Below, one piece after another: positions 15,114 to 22,592 of a DNA stretch of 33,487 bases. How positions within the stretch are numbered: the first letter of the stretch is position 1; each line of letters begins with the position of its first letter. The notes beneath the pieces were generated by a model. It saw only the letters and a list, made by a program, of their open reading frames with translations. It was not told the origin of the DNA and did no database searches. The translations under genes were made by a program, and so were the position numbers. This stretch comes from Candidatus Woesearchaeota archaeon (GTDB lineage: Archaea > Nanobdellota > Nanobdellia > Woesearchaeales > UBA9642), in the NCBI GenBank assembly GCA_016928115.1, contig JAFGLI010000003.1:1-33487 (forward strand). The letters are read 5' to 3'.

Positions 15114-15941
15114 TTAAAGATTTCCAAGAATAACACATTTCATGCATATTTCATCTTTGCAAGACTCACCACAACTCCTGCATTTATTTATTTCCTTATT
15201 ATTCTCATATCTTTTCTCAAGCCAGGGCATTATCTTCAAAAAATAACCCGTGATATTCTCTTTTACATTTTTATTCTCTTTCTCATAATTATCCAGAGCA
15301 ATCCTTATCATGTTCCTGTATGCCAAAGCTCTTAAAGGGCATGCGCAGTAATTCACATTAAACCCCTGCTTTTTACTAAACCTCTCAATCTCTTTCTCCC
15401 TGATAAAATACATAGGCTTTACTCTTGGCACAAAACCCTTTGAATCAATCAACCCTGTTTTAGGGCCTAATCTTGCAGACAAAGATAATCTTGCTGTGAA
15501 TAAATTCATTAAAAACTCCTGTGCAGCATCATCAAGATTATGTCCTGTAACTAATTTATCAAAACCTAAAGTTCTGGCTTTTTTATTTAAAAGATTCCTT
15601 CTCAGGACACCGCATACAGAGCAGTTTTTCAGTTTTATGTTTTTTCTTACTAAAATCTGCTGTATCTCAGGCAAACTGTAACTATATTCATTTTTATATG
15701 AGAAAACATGCAGCTTTATTTTATTCTCTGCACAAAAATGTTTTACATTATCTAAATTTTTCCTGCTGAAATTCCTTATACCTACATCTATATGCAATGC
15801 CTCCACATTATAGCCTAATTGTTTCAATATATACAAAATAGTAGTGGAATCCTTGCCTCCTGAAACAGCCACAGCTATCTTATCGTTCTTATTCAATAAT
15901 CTATATTTTCCTATAGTTCTGGCTATTTTTTCCTTTATCAT
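15114..15941 (-). CDS. tRNA 2-thiouridine synthetase of the Ncs6/TtuA family, lacking the N-terminal zinc finger
   Basis: 275 residues from the chosen start. SGGKDS (27-32) is the ATP-pyrophosphatase P-loop. CSVC (107-110) and a cysteine in YCACPL (199 or 201) are the three cysteines that hold a [4Fe-4S] cluster in TtuA. GHNLDDAAQ (133-141) is the family signature. CRSCGESCKDEICMKC near the end is the C-terminal zinc finger. The enzyme activates tRNA uridine with ATP and inserts sulfur. The N-terminal zinc finger of typical TtuA is absent. An ATG at 16007 would add 22 residues, but these contain no CxxC, and TTTTATAA at 15964-15971 sits 26 bp from 15941, so the shorter start was chosen. It is the first gene of the operon with Rpp30 and divergent from TBP. 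Confidence 0.88.
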   Translation of the reverse strand: MIKEKIARTIGKYRLLNKNDKIAVAVSGGKDSTTILYILKQLGYNVEALHIDVGIRNFSRKNLDNVKHFCAENKIKLHVFSYKNEYSYSLPEIQQILVRKNIKLKNCSVCGVLRRNLLNKKARTLGFDKLVTGHNLDDAAQEFLMNLFTARLSLSARLGPKTGLIDSKGFVPRVKPMYFIREKEIERFSKKQGFNVNYCACPLRALAYRNMIRIALDNYEKENKNVKENITGYFLKIMPWLEKRYENNKEINKCRSCGESCKDEICMKCVILGNL

Positions 15942-15963
15942 ATGAAAAACAAAAAACCAGGGA

Positions 15964-15971
15964 TTATAAAA
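15964..15971 (-). promoter_or_regulatory. TATA box of the tRNA thiolase gene
   Basis: Minus strand TTTTATAA is centred 26 bp upstream of the ATG at 15941. It supports a leaderless transcript and the shorter start. Confidence 0.5.
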
Positions 15972-15990
15972 AGTTATCTCTCCTGAGAAA

Positions 15991-16093
15991 TCTGCACAGG
16001 AAATCAAGGGGTGGATTCTGTATACTTATTTAATAAATTCCGACATTACAGGCTTTAAAAAGGCATAATCCTGTTCTGCACAGGAAATCAAGG
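15991..16093. repeat. Pair of identical 19-bp direct repeats in the divergent thiolase/TBP promoter region
   Basis: TCTGCACAGGAAATCAAGG occurs at 15991-16009 and exactly again at 16075-16093, 84 bases apart. In both copies CAGGA can pair with an upstream TCCTG (15981-15985 and 16069-16073) although the loops between differ (11 and 7 bases). The repeats lie upstream of both TATA regions, so they are more likely DNA-level sites or a small RNA than a leader element. Confidence 0.6.
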
Positions 16094-16134
16094 AGGCATA
16101 TCTTCTATAAAATGGTTTTTTAAAAATAAAAGTA

Positions 16135-16182
16135 TTTATAAATAAAGAGAAATTTCGTTTATAAATAAAAAATAACGGGGAG
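16135..16182 (+). promoter_or_regulatory. Duplicated TATA boxes and ribosome binding site of tbp
   Basis: TTTATAAATAAA occurs twice, at 16135-16146 and 16158-16169. The proximal copy would start transcription at about 16188, the ATG itself. The distal copy would start near 16165 and give a leader of about 23 bases carrying GGGGAG (16177-16182), 5 bases from the ATG. Confidence 0.5.
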
Positions 16183-16187
16183 ATAAA

Positions 16188-16736
16188 ATGACTGAAGAAC
16201 AAAAAGGCGTAAAAGTTGTCAATATTGTTGTTTCTGCTGATCTTGGCCATGACATTCCTCTGGAAAAAATGGCTGCAACATTACCCAACACAGAATATAA
16301 TCCTGAGCAGTTTCCGGGATTAGTGCTGAGGATAAAGGATCCTAAAACATCTGCTTTAATATTCAGTTCAGGAAAGATTGTGTCTACAGGAGCAAGGAGC
16401 ATGAAAAAAGTCCATGAGTCCCTTGAAAGAATAAAAGAAACTCTGAAGGAAATAGGAATAGAGATAAAGAAAACCCCTGAGGTTGAGATACAGAACATAG
16501 TTGCATCAGGCAATATAGGAATGAACCTCAACCTTAATGTACTGGCACTGAAACTTGATAACACAGAATATGAGCCTGAGCAGTTTCCGGGATTAGTCTA
16601 TAAGCTTATGGAAGCAAAAGCAACCTTCTTATTGTTCAGCAACGGCAAGATAGTATGCACAGGGACAAAAACAGAAGATGGGGTAGGGACGGCAGTAGAC
16701 AAACTGATTAAAAAACTGGAAAAAGTAAAAGCATAG
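16188..16736 (+). CDS. tbp: TATA-box-binding protein
   Basis: A 182-residue protein of normal archaeal TBP length, made of two direct repeats (about 8-95 and 98-180). Each contains the hallmark NTEYxPEQFPGLV and a xSSGKIVxTGA-type strand (FSSGKIVSTGA and FSNGKIVCTGT). The pseudo-symmetric saddle binds and bends TATA DNA and recruits TFB and RNA polymerase. There is no acidic tail, only a short basic KLEKVKA end. It is divergent from the tRNA thiolase gene and 85 bp upstream of mcm. Two TATA boxes precede it, so the protein may influence its own transcription. Confidence 0.97.
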   Translation: MTEEQKGVKVVNIVVSADLGHDIPLEKMAATLPNTEYNPEQFPGLVLRIKDPKTSALIFSSGKIVSTGARSMKKVHESLERIKETLKEIGIEIKKTPEVEIQNIVASGNIGMNLNLNVLALKLDNTEYEPEQFPGLVYKLMEAKATFLLFSNGKIVCTGTKTEDGVGTAVDKLIKKLEKVKA

Positions 16737-16821
16737 GAATTCTGAATATTTCCTGAAATTTTGAACAATTTCCGGATTTTTATAAGAAGGGTTAATTAAA
16801 TATTAAAATAAAGATGAAAAA

Positions 16822-18849
16822 ATGGAAGTCCAGGAGCAAATAAATAAATTTTATGACTTTTTTGAAAAAAAGATGCATGATGAGCTGGCTGAGCAGATGA
16901 GCAAAGACAACCATTTCATCGTCGCTGACTTTAATGAGCTGAGCAAGTTTGATATTGAGCTTTCTGAATTATTATTAGAAGAGCCTGAAGAGCTTATAAG
17001 GGCTGCTGAAATAGCTGTTGAGAAATTTGATTTCAACAAAGACACAAGAAATTTCAAGGTGAGGTTCAGGAATCTGCCTGAAAGCCAGAACATAAAGATA
17101 AGGGACATAAGGAGCAAGCATCTCGGGAAGCTTATACAGATAGAGGGGATTGTAAGGCAGAAGTCTGATGTAAGGCCCCAGGTTACATCTGCATTGTTTG
17201 AATGTCCGTCATGCGGGAACAAGATAAGAGTACTTCAGATAAGCAGCAAATTCAGGGAGCCTACAAAATGCCCGTGCGGCAGGAGGGGAAAATTCAAGCT
17301 GATTGACAAGGAGCTTGTTGATGCCCAGAAAATTGTAGTTGAGGAAGTTCCTGAAGAGCTGACAGGAGGGGAGCAGCCAAAAAGGCTTGATGTTTTTCTT
17401 AAAAATGATTTAGTAAGCCCGATAAGCGAGAAAAAGACAAACCCGGGAAGGAAGATAGTTCTTGTAGGGTATATTAAAGAGATTCCTATTGAATTAAGGA
17501 CAGGAGCAAAAAGCATAAGATTTGACCTGATGATGGATGCCAACCATACAGAGCCTGTGGCAGAGGAGTTCAGCGAGCTTGAGCTGAGCAAAAAAGACAA
17601 GGAGGAAATACTAAAATTAAGCAAACAGGAAAACATATACCAGCTGTTTGTGAATTCTTTGGCGCCTTCTATATACGGGCATAATAAAGTGAAAGAAGCA
17701 TTAGTATTACAGATGATGGGAGGCATAAGAAAAAGAAGGGAGGACAGCAATGTCACAAGGGGGGATATCCACATATTATTAGTTGGAGACCCCGGGGCAG
17801 GAAAATCCCAGTTATTGAAAAGGGTAAGCACAATAGCCCCGAAATCAAGATATGTTTCAGGAAAAGGCGCAAGCGGTGCAGGAATGACTGCCAGTGTTGT
17901 AAAAGATGAGTTCATGAGGGGATATGCACTGGAAGCAGGTGCTTTGGTATTGACCAACGGAGGAGTTTGCTGTTTAGACGAGCTTGATAAGATGAGCACA
18001 GAAGACCGAAGTGCAATGCACGAGGCATTAGAGCAGCAGACAGTTTCTATAAGCAAGGCAAACATACAGGCTACATTAAGGGCAGAGGCAGCTGTGCTTG
18101 CAGCAGCAAACCCCAAGTTCGGGAGGTTTGACCCTTATGAGATTATAGCAAAGCAGATAGATTTGCCTTCAACTTTAATAAACAGGTTTGACCTTATTTT
18201 TCCTATAAGGGACCTGCCTGACAGGGAAAAGGATGAAAAACTGGCAAGCTTCGTGCTTAACCTGCATAAAGATAAAAACGCAAACAAAGGGCCTATTGAC
18301 ACAGGATTGCTGAAAAGGTATTTTGCATATGCAAGGCAGAACATAATTCCTGAGCTTACTGAAGAAGCGCTTGAGGAGATAAGGGATTATTATGTAAAGA
18401 TGAGGTCCACGACAAAGACAGAGGAGGAAGGAGGAGCCATCCATTCAGTACCTATATCTCCAAGGCAGCTGGAGGCTTTGATAAGATTAAGTGAGGCTTC
18501 TGCAAAGATATTCCTGAGGGACAAGGTATTGAAGGAAGATGCAAGAAGAGCCATAGAGCTGGTTCATTTCTGTTTATCCCAGGTCGGGATTGACCCTGAA
18601 ACAGGAAGAATAGATATAGATAAGATAAGCACAGGAATAACAGCATCCCAAAGGTCACATATATCTGTTATAAAAGAGATAATAAATGAGCTTGAAAACA
18701 CCATAGGGAAAAGCATCCCTGTGGATGACATAATTAAAGAAGCAAAGATAAAGGATGTAAGCGAAGAAAAGGCTGAGGAGATAATACAGAAGCTTAAAAG
18801 GGCAGGCGACATATTCAGCCCCAAGCCGGGATTTATAAGCAAGGTTTAG
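16822..18849 (+). CDS. mcm: Replicative DNA helicase MCM
   Basis: A 675-residue MCM of normal length with no intein. The N-terminal domain carries a zinc site (CPSC near 128-131, CPC near 150-152). The AAA+ part has Walker A GDPGAGKS (about 322-329), KGASGAGMTASV (pre-sensor hairpin region), Walker B CLDELDKM (about 383-390), sensor 1 AAANP and the arginine finger in NRFDL (about 454-458). The last 80 residues form a winged helix. The hexamer unwinds DNA at the fork. G+C is clearly higher than in the accessory genes at the left of the window. It is followed 64 bp later by an RPA-like gene with its own TATA-like box. Confidence 0.98.
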   Translation: MEVQEQINKFYDFFEKKMHDELAEQMSKDNHFIVADFNELSKFDIELSELLLEEPEELIRAAEIAVEKFDFNKDTRNFKVRFRNLPESQNIKIRDIRSKHLGKLIQIEGIVRQKSDVRPQVTSALFECPSCGNKIRVLQISSKFREPTKCPCGRRGKFKLIDKELVDAQKIVVEEVPEELTGGEQPKRLDVFLKNDLVSPISEKKTNPGRKIVLVGYIKEIPIELRTGAKSIRFDLMMDANHTEPVAEEFSELELSKKDKEEILKLSKQENIYQLFVNSLAPSIYGHNKVKEALVLQMMGGIRKRREDSNVTRGDIHILLVGDPGAGKSQLLKRVSTIAPKSRYVSGKGASGAGMTASVVKDEFMRGYALEAGALVLTNGGVCCLDELDKMSTEDRSAMHEALEQQTVSISKANIQATLRAEAAVLAAANPKFGRFDPYEIIAKQIDLPSTLINRFDLIFPIRDLPDREKDEKLASFVLNLHKDKNANKGPIDTGLLKRYFAYARQNIIPELTEEALEEIRDYYVKMRSTTKTEEEGGAIHSVPISPRQLEALIRLSEASAKIFLRDKVLKEDARRAIELVHFCLSQVGIDPETGRIDIDKISTGITASQRSHISVIKEIINELENTIGKSIPVDDIIKEAKIKDVSEEKAEEIIQKLKRAGDIFSPKPGFISKV

Positions 18850-18881
18850 TAACTTGTTCTGTTGTTCTGATAAAGAACAAA

Positions 18882-18894
18882 TTTTTTAAATTTG
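18882..18894 (+). promoter_or_regulatory. TATA-like box of the RPA-like gene
   Basis: An A+T-rich TTTTTTAAATTTG is centred about 26 bp upstream of the ATG at 18914, with no Shine-Dalgarno between. Confidence 0.4.
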
Positions 18895-18913
18895 ATTATT
18901 TTTCTATTCTTAT

Positions 18914-19525
18914 ATGCCAAGGCAAACATCATATGAGTGCTGGATAAAAAATCTCAGTGAGGGGGAATTTGTAAGAACCAAAGGTTGGGAATCCAGTTAT
19001 GTAAGAACCTGCTACGGTAATATATCCAGGGCAAGCATAATAGGGACAATAGTTGAGAAGAAAGATAATATAATCACAATAGATGACGGGACAGGAAAAA
19101 TAGACCTGAGGGTGTTCGAGGACGGGAACAGCATGATGGAAAGCAGAGAGATAGGGCAGATTGTTATGGTTATAGGTAGGCCCAGGGAATTCAACAATAA
19201 TATATATATGGTGCCTGAAATCATAAAAGAAATAGGAAATAAGAAATGGATTGAATACAGGAAGAAAAAACTTGACTCTAAGAAAAGGGTGGCTTTTGAA
19301 AAAAAGAATATGAAAGTTGAGAAGATGACTGTGCCTGAAGGAAAAATTGATTTCCACAGGAAGATAATTGAGATAATAAAAAAGCTTGATGACGGAAAGG
19401 GGGCTCCTGTAAATAAGATTGTAGAGATGATTGAATCTGAAGAGGCAGAATTATATCTTGAAGACTTGCTGAAAGAAGGGGAGCTATATGAGATTTTCCC
19501 CGGCAGGCTAAAAATTCTGAGCTGA
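18914..19525 (+). CDS. RPA-like protein: OB fold plus winged helix
   Basis: A 203-residue protein laid out like the RPA32-type small subunit of archaeal single-strand-binding complexes. Residues 35-110 form an OB fold (SRASIIGTIVEKKDNIITID, then DGTGKIDLRVFE, with GQIVMVIGRPREFNNNIYM). A basic linker (about 115-140, many Lys) follows. Residues 145-203 form a winged helix (KIIEIIKKLDDGKGAPVNKI, then LYLEDLLKEGELYEIFPGR). RPA proteins protect and organise single-stranded DNA during replication and repair. Position next to mcm fits. The large RPA subunit is not in the window. A different OB-fold nucleic-acid-binding role is possible. Confidence 0.75.
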   Translation: MPRQTSYECWIKNLSEGEFVRTKGWESSYVRTCYGNISRASIIGTIVEKKDNIITIDDGTGKIDLRVFEDGNSMMESREIGQIVMVIGRPREFNNNIYMVPEIIKEIGNKKWIEYRKKKLDSKKRVAFEKKNMKVEKMTVPEGKIDFHRKIIEIIKKLDDGKGAPVNKIVEMIESEEAELYLEDLLKEGELYEIFPGRLKILS

Positions 19526-19536
19526 TTTTATGTTCT

Positions 19537-19905
19537 TTAAAAAGAAAGTATTGGAATCTGATGGGGAACAGGCTTAAGCTTCTTTATTGACTCATTAAGG
19601 TCTTTTATATAATCATTTAGAGTATATTCCTTAAAAACAGATTTAAGATAATGCTCAACCCCTGCTTTTTCAAGGCTTTTCTGAAATGAACTGTCCTCTG
19701 GCGGAAAATAAAAAGAGAACTCTTTGTTTGTTTTTTCCTCAAGAAGGTTTTCTTTTATTAAACTGAAATTCTTATTATTTTTTACATTTTTATCATAATC
19801 GCTAAAAAAAGAATATGAAGACAATTCAATAGGGCACAGGAATAAAAATAATGAAAACAAAAAAGGTTTTATTGTTCTGGTTTTATGAATAATTTCTTCT
19901 CTCAT
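19537..19905 (-). CDS. Small exported or membrane-anchored hypothetical protein
   Basis: A 122-residue protein. The N-terminus is basic and then hydrophobic (HKTRTIKPFLFSLFLFLCPI), which looks like a signal peptide or single membrane anchor. The rest is charged and helical (LNDYIKDLNESIKKL), with no cysteine after the leader and no recognised family. It lies convergent with the RPA-like gene, 11 bp from its stop, and downstream of the SpoIIM-family gene on the same strand with a 48-bp gap, so the two may share a transcript. The function is unknown. Confidence 0.55.
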   Translation of the reverse strand: MREEIIHKTRTIKPFLFSLFLFLCPIELSSYSFFSDYDKNVKNNKNFSLIKENLLEEKTNKEFSFYFPPEDSSFQKSLEKAGVEHYLKSVFKEYTLNDYIKDLNESIKKLKPVPHQIPILSF

Positions 19906-19953
19906 CTTTTATAATATAAAACAGTGATAATTAATAAATCTTATGTTCTGTGG

Positions 19954-20820
19954 CTAAAAAATAACCGGCGTAATATAAACTTCTAATAAAGCTGCAATAA
20001 ACAATATAAATAAGCTTACCAAGATTAAATCAGCTGAATCCAGAACAATATGCTCGAATTTTCTTGTGCCGAAGTCATGCCTTATAACAGCTATTGAAAT
20101 AATCCCTCCTGCCAGGCCTGCCATGAAATAGGCGAATATCTCAGGAATCCCGTGGATGCTGTATTTGAATAATCCTAATGAAATAATCTTGAAATAGCCT
20201 GCTATCTTTAAAGAGCCTGTGGCTGCAGCCAGAGAAGCCAATCCCGACCTTATGTAATTGCCTATGGCAGTGCTTACAACAGAGGCATTCCATGTAAGGA
20301 TGAATATCGCCCCAACGCCGTAAAGAAATGAAAACAAAATGCAGAATACCAGAACCTTGAGGTTGTTGGAAAAAATATGGAAGAAAACATTAAGGCCTGA
20401 CGATGCCTTTGCGCTTACCATATTGGGTGAGTTTATTGCGCTTATTGTGCTGGTCTGGGATTCAAAAAGCACACTGATTGTTTCAGAAGGAAGCACAACA
20501 TACCAGAAACTCAATGCCAAGGTTACACCTAAAAACAAAAACATAAACGCCTTTAATGCTTTTGTATGCTCCTTGAAGAGAAAATGCTCATTTAAGTCAG
20601 TTAAGTCTTTTTCCTCCTCCATCTTTATTATGTTGTACATCAGGGGAACAGCAGCCATTGTTGTAAGGAAAACAACTATTAAGCTGGAATACTGCCTGAA
20701 TATCCACAGGGAAAGGAAAGCCGCTAAAGTTGAATATAAAAATCCGAGAAATATCAGGCTTGAAGGCCTTTTTTCTGCATTAAACGGATTTATAAGGGAT
20801 TCCAAAACCATTGTAATCAT
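19954..20820 (-). CDS. SpoIIM (stage II sporulation protein M)/DUF95 family membrane protein
   Basis: A 288-residue polytopic protein with about six membrane segments (near 23-40, 46-60, 90-110, 150-175, 210-245 and 262-285). The segment HGIPEIFAYFMAGLAGG (about 224-240) is the diagnostic SpoIIM/DUF95 signature. In sporulating bacteria SpoIIM works in septal membrane remodelling with peptidoglycan hydrolases. Archaea do not sporulate, so here it is only a widespread membrane family, possibly acting in cell-envelope or division processes. The TATA-like TATATAAA (minus strand of 20837-20844) lies about 20 bp from the ATG at 20820 and 29 bp from a second ATG at 20811, so the start may be residue 4. 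Confidence 0.85.
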   Translation of the reverse strand: MITMVLESLINPFNAEKRPSSLIFLGFLYSTLAAFLSLWIFRQYSSLIVVFLTTMAAVPLMYNIIKMEEEKDLTDLNEHFLFKEHTKALKAFMFLFLGVTLALSFWYVVLPSETISVLFESQTSTISAINSPNMVSAKASSGLNVFFHIFSNNLKVLVFCILFSFLYGVGAIFILTWNASVVSTAIGNYIRSGLASLAAATGSLKIAGYFKIISLGLFKYSIHGIPEIFAYFMAGLAGGIISIAVIRHDFGTRKFEHIVLDSADLILVSLFILFIAALLEVYITPVIF

Positions 20821-20871
20821 TTAATTAGAAAAGGTGTTTATATATGTTTTTATTTTTATATAAAAGAAAAA

Positions 20872-21831
20872 TCAGCCAAAAGAATAATTTATTTTTTCTA
20901 TCTTCCATGTAATATTAATATCTTCATTAATAATGTATTGTGAAATGCCTTTTTCTGCATATTCCCCGTTTACATACAATGCCCAGTATTCATCTTCTTC
21001 GGGCTTGTAATTATCAATGGATTTTACAAAAACGCCCATCGGATATTCATCATAGTCTAAAACAAAATTTTTTTTCATAAGTTCAAAAGCATTTGCTCCT
21101 TTTTCCACATCTAAATCCTTGTAATTAATGCTTCCTGATCTCTGAATTATCTCAAAATGGCATTTTACTGTACCTTGTATGTCTCTATTAAAATCTGTAG
21201 TCTGGGAAATACATGATGTTATTAACAAAGAAAAAACAACCAAAGCTAAAAAAATAAAATTTCTTGCCTTTATCACATTCTTTGAAATGTCTTTTATTGT
21301 AATTTTTTTCAATATTTTACTCATCCATTTCCAGAGATTATACTCCTGATTAACATCTTCATCCAGAACAGGTACAAGCAAAAAGATATAAGCCAGGCCT
21401 GAAAACAAGTGCATTGCTGTAAAAGGAATCTGGCCTAATAAAGCAACTGAAAAAGGCATCTTAAACAGATAACTGCTCATTATAGGGCCTGTTAAAAAAT
21501 CAAATATCAATATGCCTGCAGTACCTGAGAAGAGATAGGTTCTTAATGTTACATTCTTCAGTCTTTTAAAAACAAAATAAAAAAGCAGGGCAATAAGGCC
21601 ATAAACCAGTGATGTCCCTATGGTCCATAATCCTACTTTATTGACAATAAAATCAAAACTCGCCATTGTAAAAACAACAAAAAGAAAAGGCTTCCACCAT
21701 GAATCTTTTTTAGCAAAAGGGAGCATGCAGCTCATTATAGGATCATTATTAGGGAAAACCCTCAGAAACCTTACAAAATTAATGCCTGCTGTTGATGAAA
21801 AATATTTTAAAATCTTATTCATTTTAATCAT
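20872..21831 (-). CDS. ECF-transporter S-component-like membrane domain fused to a DUF4430 domain
   Basis: A 319-residue protein with two parts. Residues about 25-155 form around five membrane helices (FLFVVFTMASFDFIV, GTSLVYGLIALLFYFVF, TYLFSGTAGILIFDFLTG, FTAMHLFSGLAYIFLLVPVL) arranged like the substrate-binding S subunit of an energy-coupling-factor vitamin transporter. A further hydrophobic stretch near 192-210 ends in a lipobox-like LLITSC. Residues 220-319 match DUF4430, a beta-grasp domain related to the C-terminal domain of transcobalamin (ALYVNGEYAEKGISQYIINE). This suggests a small-molecule receptor, perhaps for a vitamin; the ligand is inference. No ECF ATPase or EcfT gene is in the window. 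It overlaps the end of the activase gene by 8 bases; an ATG at 21822 would remove the overlap. Confidence 0.7.
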   Translation of the reverse strand: MIKMNKILKYFSSTAGINFVRFLRVFPNNDPIMSCMLPFAKKDSWWKPFLFVVFTMASFDFIVNKVGLWTIGTSLVYGLIALLFYFVFKRLKNVTLRTYLFSGTAGILIFDFLTGPIMSSYLFKMPFSVALLGQIPFTAMHLFSGLAYIFLLVPVLDEDVNQEYNLWKWMSKILKKITIKDISKNVIKARNFIFLALVVFSLLITSCISQTTDFNRDIQGTVKCHFEIIQRSGSINYKDLDVEKGANAFELMKKNFVLDYDEYPMGVFVKSIDNYKPEEDEYWALYVNGEYAEKGISQYIINEDINITWKIEKINYSFG

Positions 21832-22513
21832 TTCTCACAGTACATTTATTGAAATTATTCCTTATTGAATCAGCAAAGGAATTCAGTTCTTCTAAAGTAT
21901 ATTGTCTTTTATTATAAAACTTTTCATCCAGCATTGTTTCTTTTTTCTGGAACTGCTGAAGGAAATATTTTTGCGCGCCTTTCAGCCAGTCTGCTATCTT
22001 TAAAATATCCTCTTTTTTCAGCAGGTCAGGAACAACAGTTGTCCTGAATTCATGGTTTGGAAATTTTTTTATAATCTCAACACTTTTTTTTATTTTATCC
22101 TTATCAACCTTCACTCCTGCAATAATATCATATTTCTCAATGGGCCCTTTTATGTCCATAGCAATATAATCTATGAGTTTTTTGTCAATCAGCTCTTTTA
22201 GTTTCTCCGGGCTTGTACCATTAGTATCTAACTTTACATCATAGCCCATTTCCTTTAGTTTTTTTATGAACTCTTTTAAATCCTTATGAAGCAGAGGCTC
22301 CCCGCCCGTAATTACAACACCGTCAAGTAACCCTTTTCTTTTTTCCAGAAAACCAAGAATTTTTTTTTCATCTATGTGCTTTGCTGTGTTTTCAACAAGG
22401 GACTTATTGTAGCAGTAGGGGCACCTGAAATTGCAGCCTATTGTAAAGATTATCGCAGATATATGGCCCGGGTAATCTATTAATGTATGTTTTTGTATCC
22501 CTCCTATTCTCAT
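21824..22513 (-). CDS. nrdG: Anaerobic ribonucleotide reductase activating protein (radical SAM, NrdG2 type)
   Basis: A 229-residue radical-SAM enzyme. The cluster motif is CNFRCPYC (Cys27, Cys31, Cys34), preceded by KHTLIDYPGHISAIIF, a hallmark of the NrdG2-like family. GGEPLLH (about 70-76) is the SAM-contacting motif. It splits S-adenosylmethionine to place a glycyl radical on the reductase NrdD. It lies 79 bp downstream of nrdD on the same strand, consistent with joint expression. Confidence 0.92.
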   Translation of the reverse strand: MRIGGIQKHTLIDYPGHISAIIFTIGCNFRCPYCYNKSLVENTAKHIDEKKILGFLEKRKGLLDGVVITGGEPLLHKDLKEFIKKLKEMGYDVKLDTNGTSPEKLKELIDKKLIDYIAMDIKGPIEKYDIIAGVKVDKDKIKKSVEIIKKFPNHEFRTTVVPDLLKKEDILKIADWLKGAQKYFLQQFQKKETMLDEKFYNKRQYTLEELNSFADSIRNNFNKCTVRND

Positions 22514-22592
22514 TTAAGTGCCTCCCTGATAATCAAATATAAATTAAACAATAAAGAAAAATAAACATAATATATTAAATTAACTGTAAAAA

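Noticed and set aside
15942-16007. 22-residue N-terminal extension of the tRNA thiolase
   Set aside because: It has no family similarity, and the TATA box at 15964-15971 lies inside it, so it would not be transcribed from that promoter.
16026-16250. 74-codon minus-strand frame across the thiolase/TBP intergenic region
   Set aside because: It overlaps the tbp start and contains the 19-bp repeat; composition is Phe/Tyr-rich as expected of A+T-rich non-coding DNA.
16136-16564. 142-codon open frame antisense to tbp
   Set aside because: It is the complement of TBP coding sequence and has no protein-like features or promoter.
17235-18116. 293-codon open frame antisense to mcm
   Set aside because: It mirrors the AAA+ coding region, has low-complexity Ser/Leu composition and no recognisable domain. 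The plus-strand frame is an unmistakable MCM.
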